A stretch of DNA of 32,241 nt from Heliobacterium mobile (GCF_009720735.1 NZ_WNKU01000034.1:1-32241); one strand, 5' to 3'; counted from the stretch's first letter, positions 8,191-16,817 are shown. Program-made: numbers and translations. The notes: generated by a model from the sequence alone, not told the origin.

Positions 8191-9000
8191 TTAACTTAAA
8201 AATATCCCTTCCGGATCGATTTGTTGATAAAGAATCTCCAACTCCTGGCGCGTGGGCGGTTCCGTAGTTCCTCGGCAGCGGGAAACATTCAAATCGAAAT
8301 CAACGTTGTTCTTTACATCGTCTACGGTAAAACCGGGATGGACCGTGTCGAGATACATGACACCTTCTTCGTCAAAACGAAAGACAGCCATGTTCGTGAT
8401 CACCGCCGTAGGGCCTCCCCGGAACATATCGCCATAGACTTCTTTTTTGTGAACCATTTCCCCGAAGGGCCATTTGGGTATCCGCCATCCCGGTGAGGTG
8501 ATGTAATCCACTCGTTCCTTAAACCGGCGTTTTTCCTGAACCATGATGAAAACAGTCCGACGGGCCAAGGCGTTGATATCAGGGTTTCCACCGCTTCCGG
8601 TCAGCCGAATCTTCGGTTGAGGCATATAGCCGCCAATGGCCGTCGTGTTTACATTGCCGTACTTATCGATTTCCGCTCCGCCTAAAAAGGCGAGATCCAC
8701 TTCCCCGCGCTGCAACTGGTTGAATACGTCAAAAAGACCCGATGAAACCGAGGCTTGGTAGGCGCAGCGGGCATCGCCGACAGAGGTGGGCAGATGGATA
8801 GGCCGGCCATCGATCGTTCCGGCTTCGTAAATGCAAACGGCCTTTGGGGCTATCGTGTTTTGGGCAAGCATGATGGCCAGCATGGGCAAACCGGTGCCGG
8901 CGAAGACGACGTCGCCGTTGTTCACTTCCCGAGCGGCGGCTACGGCTAGTAGATCAATCGTCTTATACTCGTTCGGTTGACAGTACTGCTTTTCCATCAT
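8191..9000 (-). CDS. Class I CoA-transferase, beta subunit (GctB-like)
   Basis: The 269-residue protein belongs to the class I (glutaconate/3-oxoacid) CoA-transferase beta family, in which a glutamate forms the covalent acyl and CoA thioester intermediates. YEAGTIDG (E59) is in the expected place for this residue. Other family features are GDVVFAGTGLPMLA (29-42), a Gly-rich segment GGAEIDKYGNVNTTAIG, and HPGFTVDDV near the C-terminus. The ATG at 9000 overlaps the stop of the alpha-subunit gene by 4 bases (ATGA), showing translational coupling, and has AAGGGG six bases upstream. It is last in the unit acyl-CoA dehydrogenase, alpha subunit, beta subunit. The donor and acceptor acids are not readable from sequence. 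The related IpdAB ring-opening hydrolases share this fold and are an alternative. Confidence 0.88.
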   Translation of the reverse strand: MMEKQYCQPNEYKTIDLLAVAAAREVNNGDVVFAGTGLPMLAIMLAQNTIAPKAVCIYEAGTIDGRPIHLPTSVGDARCAYQASVSSGLFDVFNQLQRGEVDLAFLGGAEIDKYGNVNTTAIGGYMPQPKIRLTGSGGNPDINALARRTVFIMVQEKRRFKERVDYITSPGWRIPKWPFGEMVHKKEVYGDMFRGGPTAVITNMAVFRFDEEGVMYLDTVHPGFTVDDVKNNVDFDLNVSRCRGTTEPPTRQELEILYQQIDPEGIFLS

Positions 9001-9980
9001 CGCTTACCCCTTACCACTTTGGTTGAATATTTCAGTCCGGGGTTGGCCCGTAGCGTCTCCAATCGGTCGATCCCAAGCTTCTCTAAATAGCCCACATGGT
9101 CTTTCACGCCGAAGATCCATTCTTCCGCCCAGGCATCAAAGCCTTCCTGGGTGCGAGTCCGGCTGTAAAAATCACGGATAAAATTACCGTCCACTTCGTA
9201 GTTTCCATAAACCCCTGTCGGGTGGGCTCCCCAGGGCAGTTCGACGATGTAGTCCACCATATAGGGCGGAATCAGGTTCCGCTCTGGTTCTTGCCGGAGC
9301 ATCGCCTCAGGAACGACCGATTCAGCCAGCACGATAACTTTATCGGCAGCCTTGAAAGCTTCTTCATCAGAATATTTTTGTCCCATCACCCGAATCGTGC
9401 CTTCCTCGCCGACATACTGCACGTGGGCGATACACCAGTCCGGCCGGGCTGCAGGGATATGGATCAATTCTGTGGGACCATAAAAATCAGACTGGGCCAT
9501 CCGGTATTTTTGACGTGGAATTTTCGCGTGGGAACCGTCTCGCAGTCCCGCCTTACCGAGAACGTCATATTCCGGATTTAAGATATCGGTCCCCATCGAC
9601 GCATAGGTGGGCATATAGGGAAGACCCATCGCTCCGGCAGCCAGGCGGCAAACCATATGTACATGACTGTAATCCTCGACGAGCAGTTCGCCGGCTTGGG
9701 CTTTGCGGGAAACGTTGCCGGCCAGTTTCCCATAGAGTTCGTGCCCGGCCCAGCAGGATTCCCAGATTTTTATCGCACCGGCTCCCGCGAGGATATCTGT
9801 GTGGGTACCGCCGTTGACCTCGACAAGATGGAGGTCTTTTCTTCTCTGGCGCACCAGTTCATAGATGAAGGCCATGGGACGTCGCCAGATAGTGAACCCG
9901 GAAAAGGTCAGCATATCGCCGTCTTGGATCATTCCGACGGCTTCCGTTAAAGATATGATCTTGGGATTTTTCTTCTGCAT
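8997..9980 (-). CDS. Class I CoA-transferase, alpha subunit (GctA-like)
   Basis: The product (327 residues from 9980) has the alpha-subunit pattern: SLTEAVGMIQDGDMLTFSGF at the N-terminus, a Gly-rich region, YMPTYASMGTDILNP in the middle, and WCIAHVQYVGEEGTIRVMGQ. It forms the heterodimer with the beta subunit encoded next to it. The first ATG (9986) sits almost on top of the AAGG ribosome site, so the second ATG (9980), with nine bases of spacing, is the better start; the difference is two residues. It begins about 20 bases after the acyl-CoA dehydrogenase stop, consistent with one transcript. The alpha subunit is longer than that of acetate/acetoacetate transferases (about 220 residues) and closer in size to glutaconate CoA-transferase, so I favour the GctAB-like subgroup. 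Confidence 0.87.
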   Translation of the reverse strand: MQKKNPKIISLTEAVGMIQDGDMLTFSGFTIWRRPMAFIYELVRQRRKDLHLVEVNGGTHTDILAGAGAIKIWESCWAGHELYGKLAGNVSRKAQAGELLVEDYSHVHMVCRLAAGAMGLPYMPTYASMGTDILNPEYDVLGKAGLRDGSHAKIPRQKYRMAQSDFYGPTELIHIPAARPDWCIAHVQYVGEEGTIRVMGQKYSDEEAFKAADKVIVLAESVVPEAMLRQEPERNLIPPYMVDYIVELPWGAHPTGVYGNYEVDGNFIRDFYSRTRTQEGFDAWAEEWIFGVKDHVGYLEKLGIDRLETLRANPGLKYSTKVVRGKR

Positions 9981-10003
9981 CTTCATCCACCTTACGCCGA
10001 GTA

Positions 10004-11146
10004 TTACCGCAATAAGTGCCGGGCGATGACGAGTCGTTGGATTTGGTTGGTCCCTTCATAGATCTGAGTGATCTTCGCGTCCCGCATATAGCGCTCGACA
10101 GGATACTCTTTCGAATAGCCGTAGCCTCCGAGCAATTGGACGCAATCCGTCGTCACTCGCATGGCTGTATCGGTGGCATACCGCTTCGCCATCGACGCTT
10201 CCTTTCCGTGGGGCTGGCCCTCTGTTTTTAAGGATGCCGCCCGATACACAAGCAGCTTGGCCGCATCGATCTCGGTGGCCATATCGGCGACCATCCATTG
10301 AATCCCCTGGTTCGCAGCGATGGACTTGCCAAACTGCTGCCGCTCTTTTATGTACCCTGCAGCATACTCAAAAGCCCCTTCCGCAATGCCAAGACCTTGG
10401 GCACCGATAGCGATACGTCCGCCATCGAGCAACTGCATCGCCACTTTAAACCCTTGGCCCACTTCACCGAGGACGTTTTCTTTAGGTACGACGACATGAT
10501 CAAAAAAGAGTTCACAGGTGTGTGACGCGTTCAAGCCCATCTTTTCAACCGGTTTGGAAATGGTCAATCCAGGGGTATCCCGTTCGACGATGAGACAGGT
10601 GACTCCCTGGGCTCCTTTCGAACCGGCCTCGGAGCGGACAAAGGTGATGAAAACATCCGCTTGTGACGCATTGGTGATCCAGATCTTGCTGCCGTTGAGG
10701 ACGAAATGATCGCCTTTGTCGACGGCGGACAGTTGCAGGCTTGCCGCATCGGAGCCGGCATTTGGCTCTGTCAGGGCGTAGGCACCGAGCTTTTCTCCAG
10801 CAGCAAGAGGAGCCAGATATTTTTGTTTTTGTTCTTCTGTACCGAAGTGCAAGATGCTCATGCAACCTAAGCCTGTATGGACGGAGACGATGACCGCCGT
10901 AGAGGCACAGACCTTGGCCAGTTCTTCGATCAATAAGATATAGGTGAAATAGTCGCCGCCCGAACCGCCATATTCTTCGGGAATGGAAACGCCCATCAAG
11001 CCGAGTTCAGCCAGCTTTTTCAGGGTTTCACTCGGAAAAAGGTGCTCACTGTCGCTTTTTCCCGCGATAGGGGCAATTTCCTTTTGACAGAACTTCCGTA
11101 CCATGTCCACAAACATGACTTGTTCTTCGTTCAGTTGGAAATTCAT
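10004..11146 (-). CDS. Acyl-CoA dehydrogenase (short-chain/butyryl type)
   Basis: The 380-residue flavoprotein oxidises acyl-CoA to trans-2-enoyl-CoA and passes electrons to ETF. Visible family features are the FAD/substrate signature GAYALTEPNAGSDA, the helical domain LDGGRIAIGAQGLGIAEGAF, QLLGGYGYSKEYPVERYMRD and the C-terminal YEGTNQIQR, where E364 is in the position of the catalytic base of short-chain/butyryl-CoA dehydrogenases. I place the start at the ATG at 11146, seven bases after AGGAGG. An upstream in-frame TTG at 11206 is the first base of a -35 element and cannot be the start. It is first in a unit with the two CoA-transferase subunits. It is a paralogue of the dehydrogenase at 18917-20056 (same length and architecture). 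Confidence 0.94.
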   Translation of the reverse strand: MNFQLNEEQVMFVDMVRKFCQKEIAPIAGKSDSEHLFPSETLKKLAELGLMGVSIPEEYGGSGGDYFTYILLIEELAKVCASTAVIVSVHTGLGCMSILHFGTEEQKQKYLAPLAAGEKLGAYALTEPNAGSDAASLQLSAVDKGDHFVLNGSKIWITNASQADVFITFVRSEAGSKGAQGVTCLIVERDTPGLTISKPVEKMGLNASHTCELFFDHVVVPKENVLGEVGQGFKVAMQLLDGGRIAIGAQGLGIAEGAFEYAAGYIKERQQFGKSIAANQGIQWMVADMATEIDAAKLLVYRAASLKTEGQPHGKEASMAKRYATDTAMRVTTDCVQLLGGYGYSKEYPVERYMRDAKITQIYEGTNQIQRLVIARHLLR

Positions 11147-11177
11147 GTTTTTCCTCCTATGTATAATTATGTAGACT

Positions 11178-11206
11178 ATTATAACTAATATTCTGAATTT
11201 TATCAA
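11178..11206 (-). promoter_or_regulatory. Sigma-A type promoter TTGATA-N17-TATAAT
   Basis: On the minus strand TTGATA (11206-11201) and a perfect TATAAT (11183-11178) are separated by 17 bases, the ideal spacing. It lies 32 bp upstream of the acyl-CoA dehydrogenase ATG and downstream of the terminator at 11227-11263, so this dehydrogenase and the CoA-transferase form an independent transcription unit. Confidence 0.85.
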
Positions 11207-11226
11207 TACACTGTTTTTTCAGACGA

Positions 11227-11263
11227 GTAAAAAACAAGGCAACCTCCAATACTGAAGGTTGCC
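11227..11263 (-). terminator. Intrinsic terminator after nitroreductase
   Basis: On the minus strand a perfect 10-bp stem (AAGGCAACCT / AGGTTGCCTT, 10-base loop) is followed by GTTTTTTAC. It lies just past the nitroreductase stop (11272) and ends the long upstream unit. Confidence 0.92.
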
Positions 11264-11271
11264 TTGATCAT

Positions 11272-11889
11272 TTAAAAACCGATCCAATCGACACGACCCG
11301 GCTTACGCGGCGGCGACGGCGGGGACTGGTCGGGATAGCCCAAGGTGATCACTCCGACGAGTTCCTTGTTGGTTACCCCTAAAAGCTCACTGATCTCCTC
11401 AGCCACATGCAAAGGTCCTGTCATCCAACAGGTGCCCAAACCGGCTTCATGGGCCGAGAGCAGGATGTTTTGGATGGCAGCAGCGACACTTTGCTGGTTC
11501 GTGGTCCGGTCGACGTTGAAGATGCGTAGCTCTTCTGGAGTTAATCCTGGCGGCGGGTCTTTGTATTCGCCAGGGCCGAAGCAGAAGATGAGAATCGGTG
11601 CTTTTCCTAGGTCATGGAAAAACTCCAAGGTGAACTTGATCACTTTCGGCTTTTCAGCAAAAATCCGCTCGAGCTTCGGTAAGATCGATTGACCTGAACG
11701 GGAGATCACCGAAAGCAATTCTTCCCGCTTTTCGCCACGGACGACGACAAAGTGCCACGGTTGAACGTTCATGTTCGACGGTGCCCAGAGCCCGTCTTCC
11801 AAGATTTTTTCAAGGATTTCCTTCGGCGGTTCTTCCGGCTTATACTTGCGGATACTCCGTCGATCGCGAATGGCCGATTGCAGCTCCAT
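11272..11889 (-). CDS. Nitroreductase-family FMN protein
   Basis: The 205-residue product starts with the nitroreductase signature IRDRRSIRKYKPEEPP (FMN-phosphate contacts), followed by LWAPSNMNVQPWHFVVVRG, and ends with the typical AHEAGLGTCWMTG and LVGVITLGYPDQSPPSPPRK segments. Members are FMN-dependent NAD(P)H oxidoreductases with varied substrates (nitroaromatics, quinones, flavins, enones). The substrate here is unknown. It has a strong AAGGAGG site and starts 24 bases after the EMO-like gene stop, so it is probably co-transcribed with the electron-transfer genes, and a terminator follows. A redox role connected with the ETF/menaquinone branch is possible but is only inferred from position. 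Confidence 0.9.
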   Translation of the reverse strand: MELQSAIRDRRSIRKYKPEEPPKEILEKILEDGLWAPSNMNVQPWHFVVVRGEKREELLSVISRSGQSILPKLERIFAEKPKVIKFTLEFFHDLGKAPILIFCFGPGEYKDPPPGLTPEELRIFNVDRTTNQQSVAAAIQNILLSAHEAGLGTCWMTGPLHVAEEISELLGVTNKELVGVITLGYPDQSPPSPPRKPGRVDWIGF

Positions 11890-11913
11890 ACAAGGCCTCC
11901 TTAAAAAATTCGT

Positions 11914-13995
11914 TTAACTGGCTTGTGCGTCGCTCTCTTTCGCCGTCTCCGGAATTAATTCGGAGACGATCTCTGCCAGATCGAGCACAGGGATCTTGTC
12001 GGCGAGTTCTTTCGCTTTGACGCCGTCGGTCAGCATCGTCAAGCAGAAGGGACAGTTGGCAGCGATTCCTTCGGCCCCGGTAGACAGTGCCTGTTCAGTC
12101 CGGTTCAGGTTGATGCGGCTACCCAGGGTCTCTTCCATCCACATGCGGCCACCGCCGGCACCGCAACAGAAACTATGTTCATGGTTTCGCTCCATCTCGA
12201 CGACCTGCACACCAGCCTGTTTCAAGACGTCCCGCGGCGCTTCAAAGACACGGTTATACCGTCCCAGGTAACAGGAATCATGGTACGTATAGGACTTCCC
12301 TTTTTGACCGTTTAGGCGGAGTTTGGCCGATTGTAAGAGTTGGGCGATCAATTCCGTATGATGGATTACTTCGAAGTTTCCACCCATCTGCGGATAATCG
12401 TTTTTAAGGGTGTTCAAACAGTGGGGACAAGCGGTGATGATCTTCTTGACGCCGTAGTTATTCATCGTTTCGATGTTTTCCATGGCGAGCATCTGGTAAA
12501 GGTACTCGTTGCCGATACGTCGGGCAGAATCGCCGCAGCACTTTTCTTCGGCCCCTAAGATGGCGAAAGTCACACCAGCCGATTGGAGGATTTTTACAAG
12601 TGCACGAGATACTTTTTTGTTGCGCTCGTCGAAGGAACCGGCACAACCCACCCAATAGAGGTATTCCACTTCGGCGGGGTCATCCAGTTCGCCCATCTGA
12701 GGAACATCCAGATCGCCCAGCCAGTCGGCACGTTTGGCCCAACCGATACCCCAGGGGTTGCCGTTGTTTTCCATATTCCGAAAGGTTGTCTGTACTTCCG
12801 CTGGGAAGTCGCTTTCCATCAAGACAAGATTTCGACGCAATTCCACCGTTTTGGGGATATGTTCTACATAGGCAGGACAGACTTCCTGGCAGGCCCGGCA
12901 GGTGGTACAGGACCAGATGGTGTCTTGTTCAATCACATCACCGATCAAGAACCGGGTAACGGCTTCCTCGACGGACGGAGCTGTCGTTTCTTCCCCTTGA
13001 CCTTCCCCAGATAGTTCGGCCTTCGCCTTTGCGATCAGCTCCGGCGCCTTCTGATTCAAGGCCTCTTTTAGGTCCTGGGTCATTTTCTTCGGTGAAAGCG
13101 GTTTACCCGTCAGGTAAGCCGGGCAGTTATCTTGACAACGGCCGCAGCGGGTACAGGCATCCAAGTCCATCAATTGTTTATTCGTGAACTCTTCAATTTT
13201 GCTGATGCCGAAGGTTTCCGCATCTTCCGCTTCCAGATCGACCAGCGGCAATGCCTTGGCGCTGCTTTCATCAGCGTAGTATTGGTTGATCGGGGTGGTA
13301 AAGATATGCATGAGTTTCGATTGCGGAATGTATCCGATGAAGGCCATTGTCGCCAGCATATGGGTTACCCAGAGGCCGAGATGGGCTGAGCGGAGTGAGT
13401 TTTCGGAACTGCCCCGGAACAATTCAGCTACAATGTTGCCCACCGGCGAATAATCAGCCCAAATATCGTTGGTCGCGGCGACACGAATTCCTTCGACGAG
13501 GAAACCGGTGACGATAATCCCGAGCAGGAGCAGGAGGACGATGGCGTCATCTGGTCGATTGTCGAGACGATCCGGTTTTTGCACGTACCGACGATACAGG
13601 GCCATCAATAGACCCGTCATGGCGGCGAGACCACCGATATCGGCGATCAAGGAAAAAAACAGATATAAGTTGCCTGTAAATACTTCAATCTTCAGTTGTT
13701 CTTGGACGGCGATGATGACTGTCGTCAGGAACATCACCGTAAAGCCCCAAAAGATGGCCGCATGTTTGATCCCCGGATAAAGATCTTTCAGCACTCGCCG
13801 CTGGAGGAAGGTTTCCCGAATACACCGGCCAAGATCTCCCGCAGGATTTGTTTTTTGTCCCACCATCCAATGCTGGTACCGTTGATGGAGCCCATAGGCC
13901 AAATTGGCAACGGCAAACAGCAACAGTGTATACATAAGAATCTTTAACGACGGCGGGATGTTCCAATAAATCTCCCGACTTGCAGTATTGAGCAT
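11914..13995 (-). CDS. Membrane FeS oxidoreductase, predicted ETF:menaquinone oxidoreductase (EMO-like)
   Basis: The 693-residue protein has an N-terminal NarI/cytochrome-b-like membrane domain with several hydrophobic helices (about residues 15-230). Candidate heme-ligand histidines include those in IKHAAIFWGF, SAHLGLWVTHML and LMHIF. It then has two ferredoxin-type CxxCxxCxxxCP motifs (about 281-291 and 363-373), and two HdrB/HdrD-type cysteine-rich CCG domains (WVGCAGS, EKCCGDSARR, CPHCLNTL; then DSCYLGRYN, CCGAGGG, CPFCLTML). Proteins of this build next to etfBA have been shown in fatty-acid-oxidising anaerobes to pass electrons from ETF to menaquinone. I place the start at the ATG at 13995, after GGAAGGGG, rather than at 14019, which lacks a ribosome site. 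It follows etfA by about 230 bp and precedes the nitroreductase. Confidence 0.9.
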   Translation of the reverse strand: MLNTASREIYWNIPPSLKILMYTLLLFAVANLAYGLHQRYQHWMVGQKTNPAGDLGRCIRETFLQRRVLKDLYPGIKHAAIFWGFTVMFLTTVIIAVQEQLKIEVFTGNLYLFFSLIADIGGLAAMTGLLMALYRRYVQKPDRLDNRPDDAIVLLLLLGIIVTGFLVEGIRVAATNDIWADYSPVGNIVAELFRGSSENSLRSAHLGLWVTHMLATMAFIGYIPQSKLMHIFTTPINQYYADESSAKALPLVDLEAEDAETFGISKIEEFTNKQLMDLDACTRCGRCQDNCPAYLTGKPLSPKKMTQDLKEALNQKAPELIAKAKAELSGEGQGEETTAPSVEEAVTRFLIGDVIEQDTIWSCTTCRACQEVCPAYVEHIPKTVELRRNLVLMESDFPAEVQTTFRNMENNGNPWGIGWAKRADWLGDLDVPQMGELDDPAEVEYLYWVGCAGSFDERNKKVSRALVKILQSAGVTFAILGAEEKCCGDSARRIGNEYLYQMLAMENIETMNNYGVKKIITACPHCLNTLKNDYPQMGGNFEVIHHTELIAQLLQSAKLRLNGQKGKSYTYHDSCYLGRYNRVFEAPRDVLKQAGVQVVEMERNHEHSFCCGAGGGRMWMEETLGSRINLNRTEQALSTGAEGIAANCPFCLTMLTDGVKAKELADKIPVLDLAEIVSELIPETAKESDAQAS

Positions 13996-14050
13996 CTTGA
14001 CCCCTTCCTGTCTGTCCATTTTCTTTTACTCTGTCATTTTTCTTCTACAA

Positions 14051-14084
14051 GGAAGAAAGAAGGCTTGTAGAGCCTTCCTTCTTC
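14051..14084 (-). terminator. Hairpin between etfA and the EMO-like gene
   Basis: GAAGAAGGAAGGC pairs with GCCTTCTTTCTTC (one wobble) around a 7-base loop on the minus strand, followed by only a weak T-containing tract (CTTCCTTGTAG). It may partly terminate or attenuate the transcript, or act as an RNA-stability hairpin, lowering expression of the membrane protein relative to etfBA. Confidence 0.45.
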
Positions 14085-14109
14085 GAGTACGTCGAATCTG
14101 AAATTGGCT

Positions 14110-14124
14110 ATTTAGTTTCTAAAT
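14110..14124. repeat. Inverted repeat ATTTAG-ttt-CTAAAT
   Basis: A perfect 6-3-6 inverted repeat lies in the 230-bp gap between etfA and the EMO-like gene, upstream of the hairpin at 14051-14084. It could be an operator or be incidental. Confidence 0.25.
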
Positions 14125-14224
14125 CTATGTATCGACGGAGAAATTTATGACATTCCTCTTTAAGTAGTTACCCTTTGACTTCCATAGCTAGAGCAGCGCC
14201 TTCTGTTCCCTTCGCTCTGTTCCC

Positions 14225-15175
14225 TTAGCTCAGCAATTTCTTGAATTCTGCCGTGAGCATGGGAACGACTTCAAACAAATCGCCCACAATGCCATAGTCA
14301 GCCACCTTGAAGATGTTTGCTTCGGGATCTTTGTTGATCGCGACGATGACTTTCGAACTTCCCATGCCGGCTAAATGTTGAATCGCGCCGGAGATGCCGC
14401 AGGCGATGTAGAGGCTCGGCGAGACGGTTTTCCCGGTTTGACCGACTTGGAAGCTGTGGTGACGCCAGCCCGAGTCCACGGCGGCCCGGGAAGCACCGAC
14501 GGCAGCACCAAGGACGTCGGCCATTTCTTCTAAGATGGCGAAGTTTTCCGGTCCTTTCATCCCCCGTCCGCCCGAGACGATGATGTTCGCCTCAGTCAAT
14601 TCGGGTCGAGTCGATACTTGCTTCACCACTTCTTTAACAATCGCTTTCAGATCGTCGGCACTAAAGCTGGCTGCAACTTCTTCAACCAGGCAAGAGCCGC
14701 CGCATTTTTCCGCTGCCGGAAATACGTTCGGACGCACCGTGACGATGGCCGGGCAAGCGCAGGGGGACACTTTGAAGAAGGCTTTACCGGAGTATACGGG
14801 GCGAATGAATTGACCTTCTTGATAATCCATCACATCGCTGATTTGACCGGCGCCGATGCGCTGAGCCACGCGAGGCGCGAAGTCCCGTCCTTGGGACGTG
14901 TTAGCGACGAGAACGATTTCCGGTTTTTCCTTTTGAATGAGGTCTGCCAGTACACGAGTATATTTCGCCGTGGTGTAATCTTTCAGTTCAGCACAGTCCG
15001 CCACGAAGACTTTAGATACACCGTATTCGCCTGCTTCCTGGGCGAGGCTGCTTACGCCGCTGCCCAGCAGGACCGCTTCCACATCCCCTAATTGTTTGGC
15101 CAAACCGATCATTTCATAGCTGACTTTTTTGATCTTCTGATCTTGTGCTTCGAGAACAACCCATACTTTAGCCAT
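14225..15175 (-). CDS. etfA: Electron transfer flavoprotein, alpha subunit
   Basis: The 316-residue protein has an N-terminal ETF domain (KVWVVLEAQDQKIKKVSYEM, then EIVLVANTSQGRDFAPRVAQ) and the C-terminal FAD-binding domain with the EtfA signature YIACGISGAIQHLAGMGSSK followed by VIVAINKDPEANIFKVADYG. SGGRGMKGPENF is the start of the FAD domain. It forms a heterodimer with EtfB and carries electrons from the acyl-CoA dehydrogenases encoded in this window. The partner EMO-like gene downstream suggests the acceptor is menaquinone, so a non-bifurcating ETF is favoured, though this cannot be proved from sequence alone. The ATG has a GGGGGGAAG-type site and is 13 bases from the etfB stop. Confidence 0.96.
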   Translation of the reverse strand: MAKVWVVLEAQDQKIKKVSYEMIGLAKQLGDVEAVLLGSGVSSLAQEAGEYGVSKVFVADCAELKDYTTAKYTRVLADLIQKEKPEIVLVANTSQGRDFAPRVAQRIGAGQISDVMDYQEGQFIRPVYSGKAFFKVSPCACPAIVTVRPNVFPAAEKCGGSCLVEEVAASFSADDLKAIVKEVVKQVSTRPELTEANIIVSGGRGMKGPENFAILEEMADVLGAAVGASRAAVDSGWRHHSFQVGQTGKTVSPSLYIACGISGAIQHLAGMGSSKVIVAINKDPEANIFKVADYGIVGDLFEVVPMLTAEFKKLLS

Positions 15176-15188
15176 CTTGTCTTCCCCC

Positions 15189-15947
15189 CTAGATTACTTT
15201 TGCTTCTTCTCGTAGAGCTTTGACGAGTGCAGAAACGGCGGCGGCCATGTCGTCTTTATAGATTTTCCCGGCCTCTTTGGCTTTGGGGAGGAAAACGTCT
15301 TTGACCTCCACTTTCGGCTGGGCGGAGATGTTCAGATCGCTTGCATTGACGACTTTCAGTTCTTTTTTCTTCGCTTGCATAATGCCCTTCATGGACGGAT
15401 AGCGAGGCTCGTTGAGTCCACGCTGGGCTGTGATCAATGCCGGCAGGGGTACTTCTACCACTTCCATACCGCCTTCGATTTCGCGGGAGCCCGTCAGTTT
15501 ACCATCGGCCAACTCCAACTGAGTGACCATGTTGATTTGAGACAGATTGAGGATTTCAGCCACCCGGACACCTACTTGAGCCGAACGGTCGTCGATGGCC
15601 AGCCAACCGGTGAGAACCAGGTCAAAGTTGCCTTCTCCGAGGGCTTTCGCCAGGGCTTCCGCTACGACGCCTTCGTCTACAGCTACACCGTCCAGCTCAA
15701 CTCGGACGGCCCGATCGGCTCCCATAGCGAGAGCTTTCCGCAAGGATTCGGTCACTTTGTCGCTCCCAGCCGAAAAGACGACCACTTCGCCGCCCACTTT
15801 TTCTTTGATTCGAAGCGCTTCTTCGATAGCGAATTCATCATAAGGGTTAATGATGACGTTTACGCCGGAAGGATCGACCTTGCCCTCTTTCACGACGATC
15901 TTTGCTTCCGTATCGAAGGTTTGTTTTATCAAAACTGCGATTTTCAT
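15189..15947 (-). CDS. etfB: Electron transfer flavoprotein, beta subunit
   Basis: The 252-residue protein begins MKIAVLIKQTFDTEAKIVV and has the EtfB features NPYDEFAIEEALRIKEK, LRKALAMGADRAVRVE, the segment LVLTGWLAIDDRSAQVG and the conserved loop GLNEPRYPSMKGIMQAKKKE, which inserts into the dehydrogenase partner in known ETF complexes. The size is that of usual EtfB. The ribosome site is AGGGAGG. It is placed between crt (12 bases upstream) and etfA (13 bases downstream) in a tight operon. Confidence 0.96.
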   Translation of the reverse strand: MKIAVLIKQTFDTEAKIVVKEGKVDPSGVNVIINPYDEFAIEEALRIKEKVGGEVVVFSAGSDKVTESLRKALAMGADRAVRVELDGVAVDEGVVAEALAKALGEGNFDLVLTGWLAIDDRSAQVGVRVAEILNLSQINMVTQLELADGKLTGSREIEGGMEVVEVPLPALITAQRGLNEPRYPSMKGIMQAKKKELKVVNASDLNISAQPKVEVKDVFLPKAKEAGKIYKDDMAAAVSALVKALREEAKVI

Positions 15948-15959
15948 GGCAGAACCTCC

Positions 15960-16742
15960 CTATGCGTTTGTAAAATTCGGTTTGCGTTTACTCAGAAATG
16001 CGTCCATGCCTTCTTTTTGGTCTGCCATCGAGAAGCACAAGGCAAACACTTCCGCTTCATAAGCCAAAGCTCGTTCCAGATCCATATTGAGGCCCTCGGT
16101 CATAGCCGCTTTCGTCAACCGAACTGCACCTTGCCCTTTAGCCGCAATTTTCTTGGCGATCGCTTTGGCTTTATCCATCAATTCAACTGCAGGTACGACC
16201 TTATTCACGAGGCCGATACGCAGTGCTTCCGCACTATCGATCATATCCCCTGTAAAGAGCAGTTCCGCCGCCAGCCCTTTCCCAACCAGGCGGGGTAGCC
16301 GCTGGGTCCCGCCAAAGCCGGCAGTCACAGCCAAGCTGACTTCGGGCTGGCCAAACTTGGCGTTCTCAGCAGCGATACGGAAATCGCAAGCCATGGTCAG
16401 TTCACAACCACCGCCTAAGGCAAAGCCGTTGACGGCAGCGATGACCGGTTGAGGCAGGCGCTCGATGCTGCTGAACACTTGCTGCCCCAGTTTAGCAAAT
16501 TGACGAGCTTGAACCGGCGTGAATTCGCGCATCTGGGCGATGTCAGCGCCAGCGACAAAACTCTTTTCTCCAGCACCGGTTACGATGACCACGGAGATAT
16601 GATCTTTTTGGGCGATCTCATCGAGAAGCCCCTTCAATTCTCCCAGCACCTGACTATTTAAGGCATTGAGTGCTTTGGGGCGGTTGATGGTGACAATGGC
16701 AAGAGCCTCTTCTTCCTCATAGAGCAGATAGTTCATTTCCAA
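15960..16742 (-). CDS. crt: Enoyl-CoA hydratase / crotonase
   Basis: The 260-residue enzyme hydrates short-chain trans-2-enoyl-CoA (crotonyl-CoA) to 3-hydroxyacyl-CoA. The oxyanion-hole segment SFVAGADIAQM, FALGGGCELTMACD (E114) and GQPEVSLAVTAGFGGTQRL (E134) give both catalytic glutamates, and the GFGGTQRL form is typical of clostridial Crt. Two starts are possible. The TTG at 16742 is seven bases from GGAG and has ideal spacing. The ATG at 16736 is 13 bases away. The two products differ by only two residues. It lies between hbd (about 75 bp upstream) and etfB (12 bp downstream). Confidence 0.95.
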   Translation of the reverse strand: MEMNYLLYEEEEALAIVTINRPKALNALNSQVLGELKGLLDEIAQKDHISVVIVTGAGEKSFVAGADIAQMREFTPVQARQFAKLGQQVFSSIERLPQPVIAAVNGFALGGGCELTMACDFRIAAENAKFGQPEVSLAVTAGFGGTQRLPRLVGKGLAAELLFTGDMIDSAEALRIGLVNKVVPAVELMDKAKAIAKKIAAKGQGAVRLTKAAMTEGLNMDLERALAYEAEVFALCFSMADQKEGMDAFLSKRKPNFTNA

Positions 16743-16817
16743 GGCTTTTCTCCTCCTCTTCCGTCGTCAGTGGCAACCACCCGCTGCTTGGGTCCTATCT
16801 TTTAAGGCCGCAAAAAG

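Noticed and set aside
11147-11206. N-terminal extension of the acyl-CoA dehydrogenase to a TTG at 11206
   Set aside because: The extension is the promoter itself (TTGATA and TATAAT are within it), and the ATG at 11146 has a perfect ribosome site.
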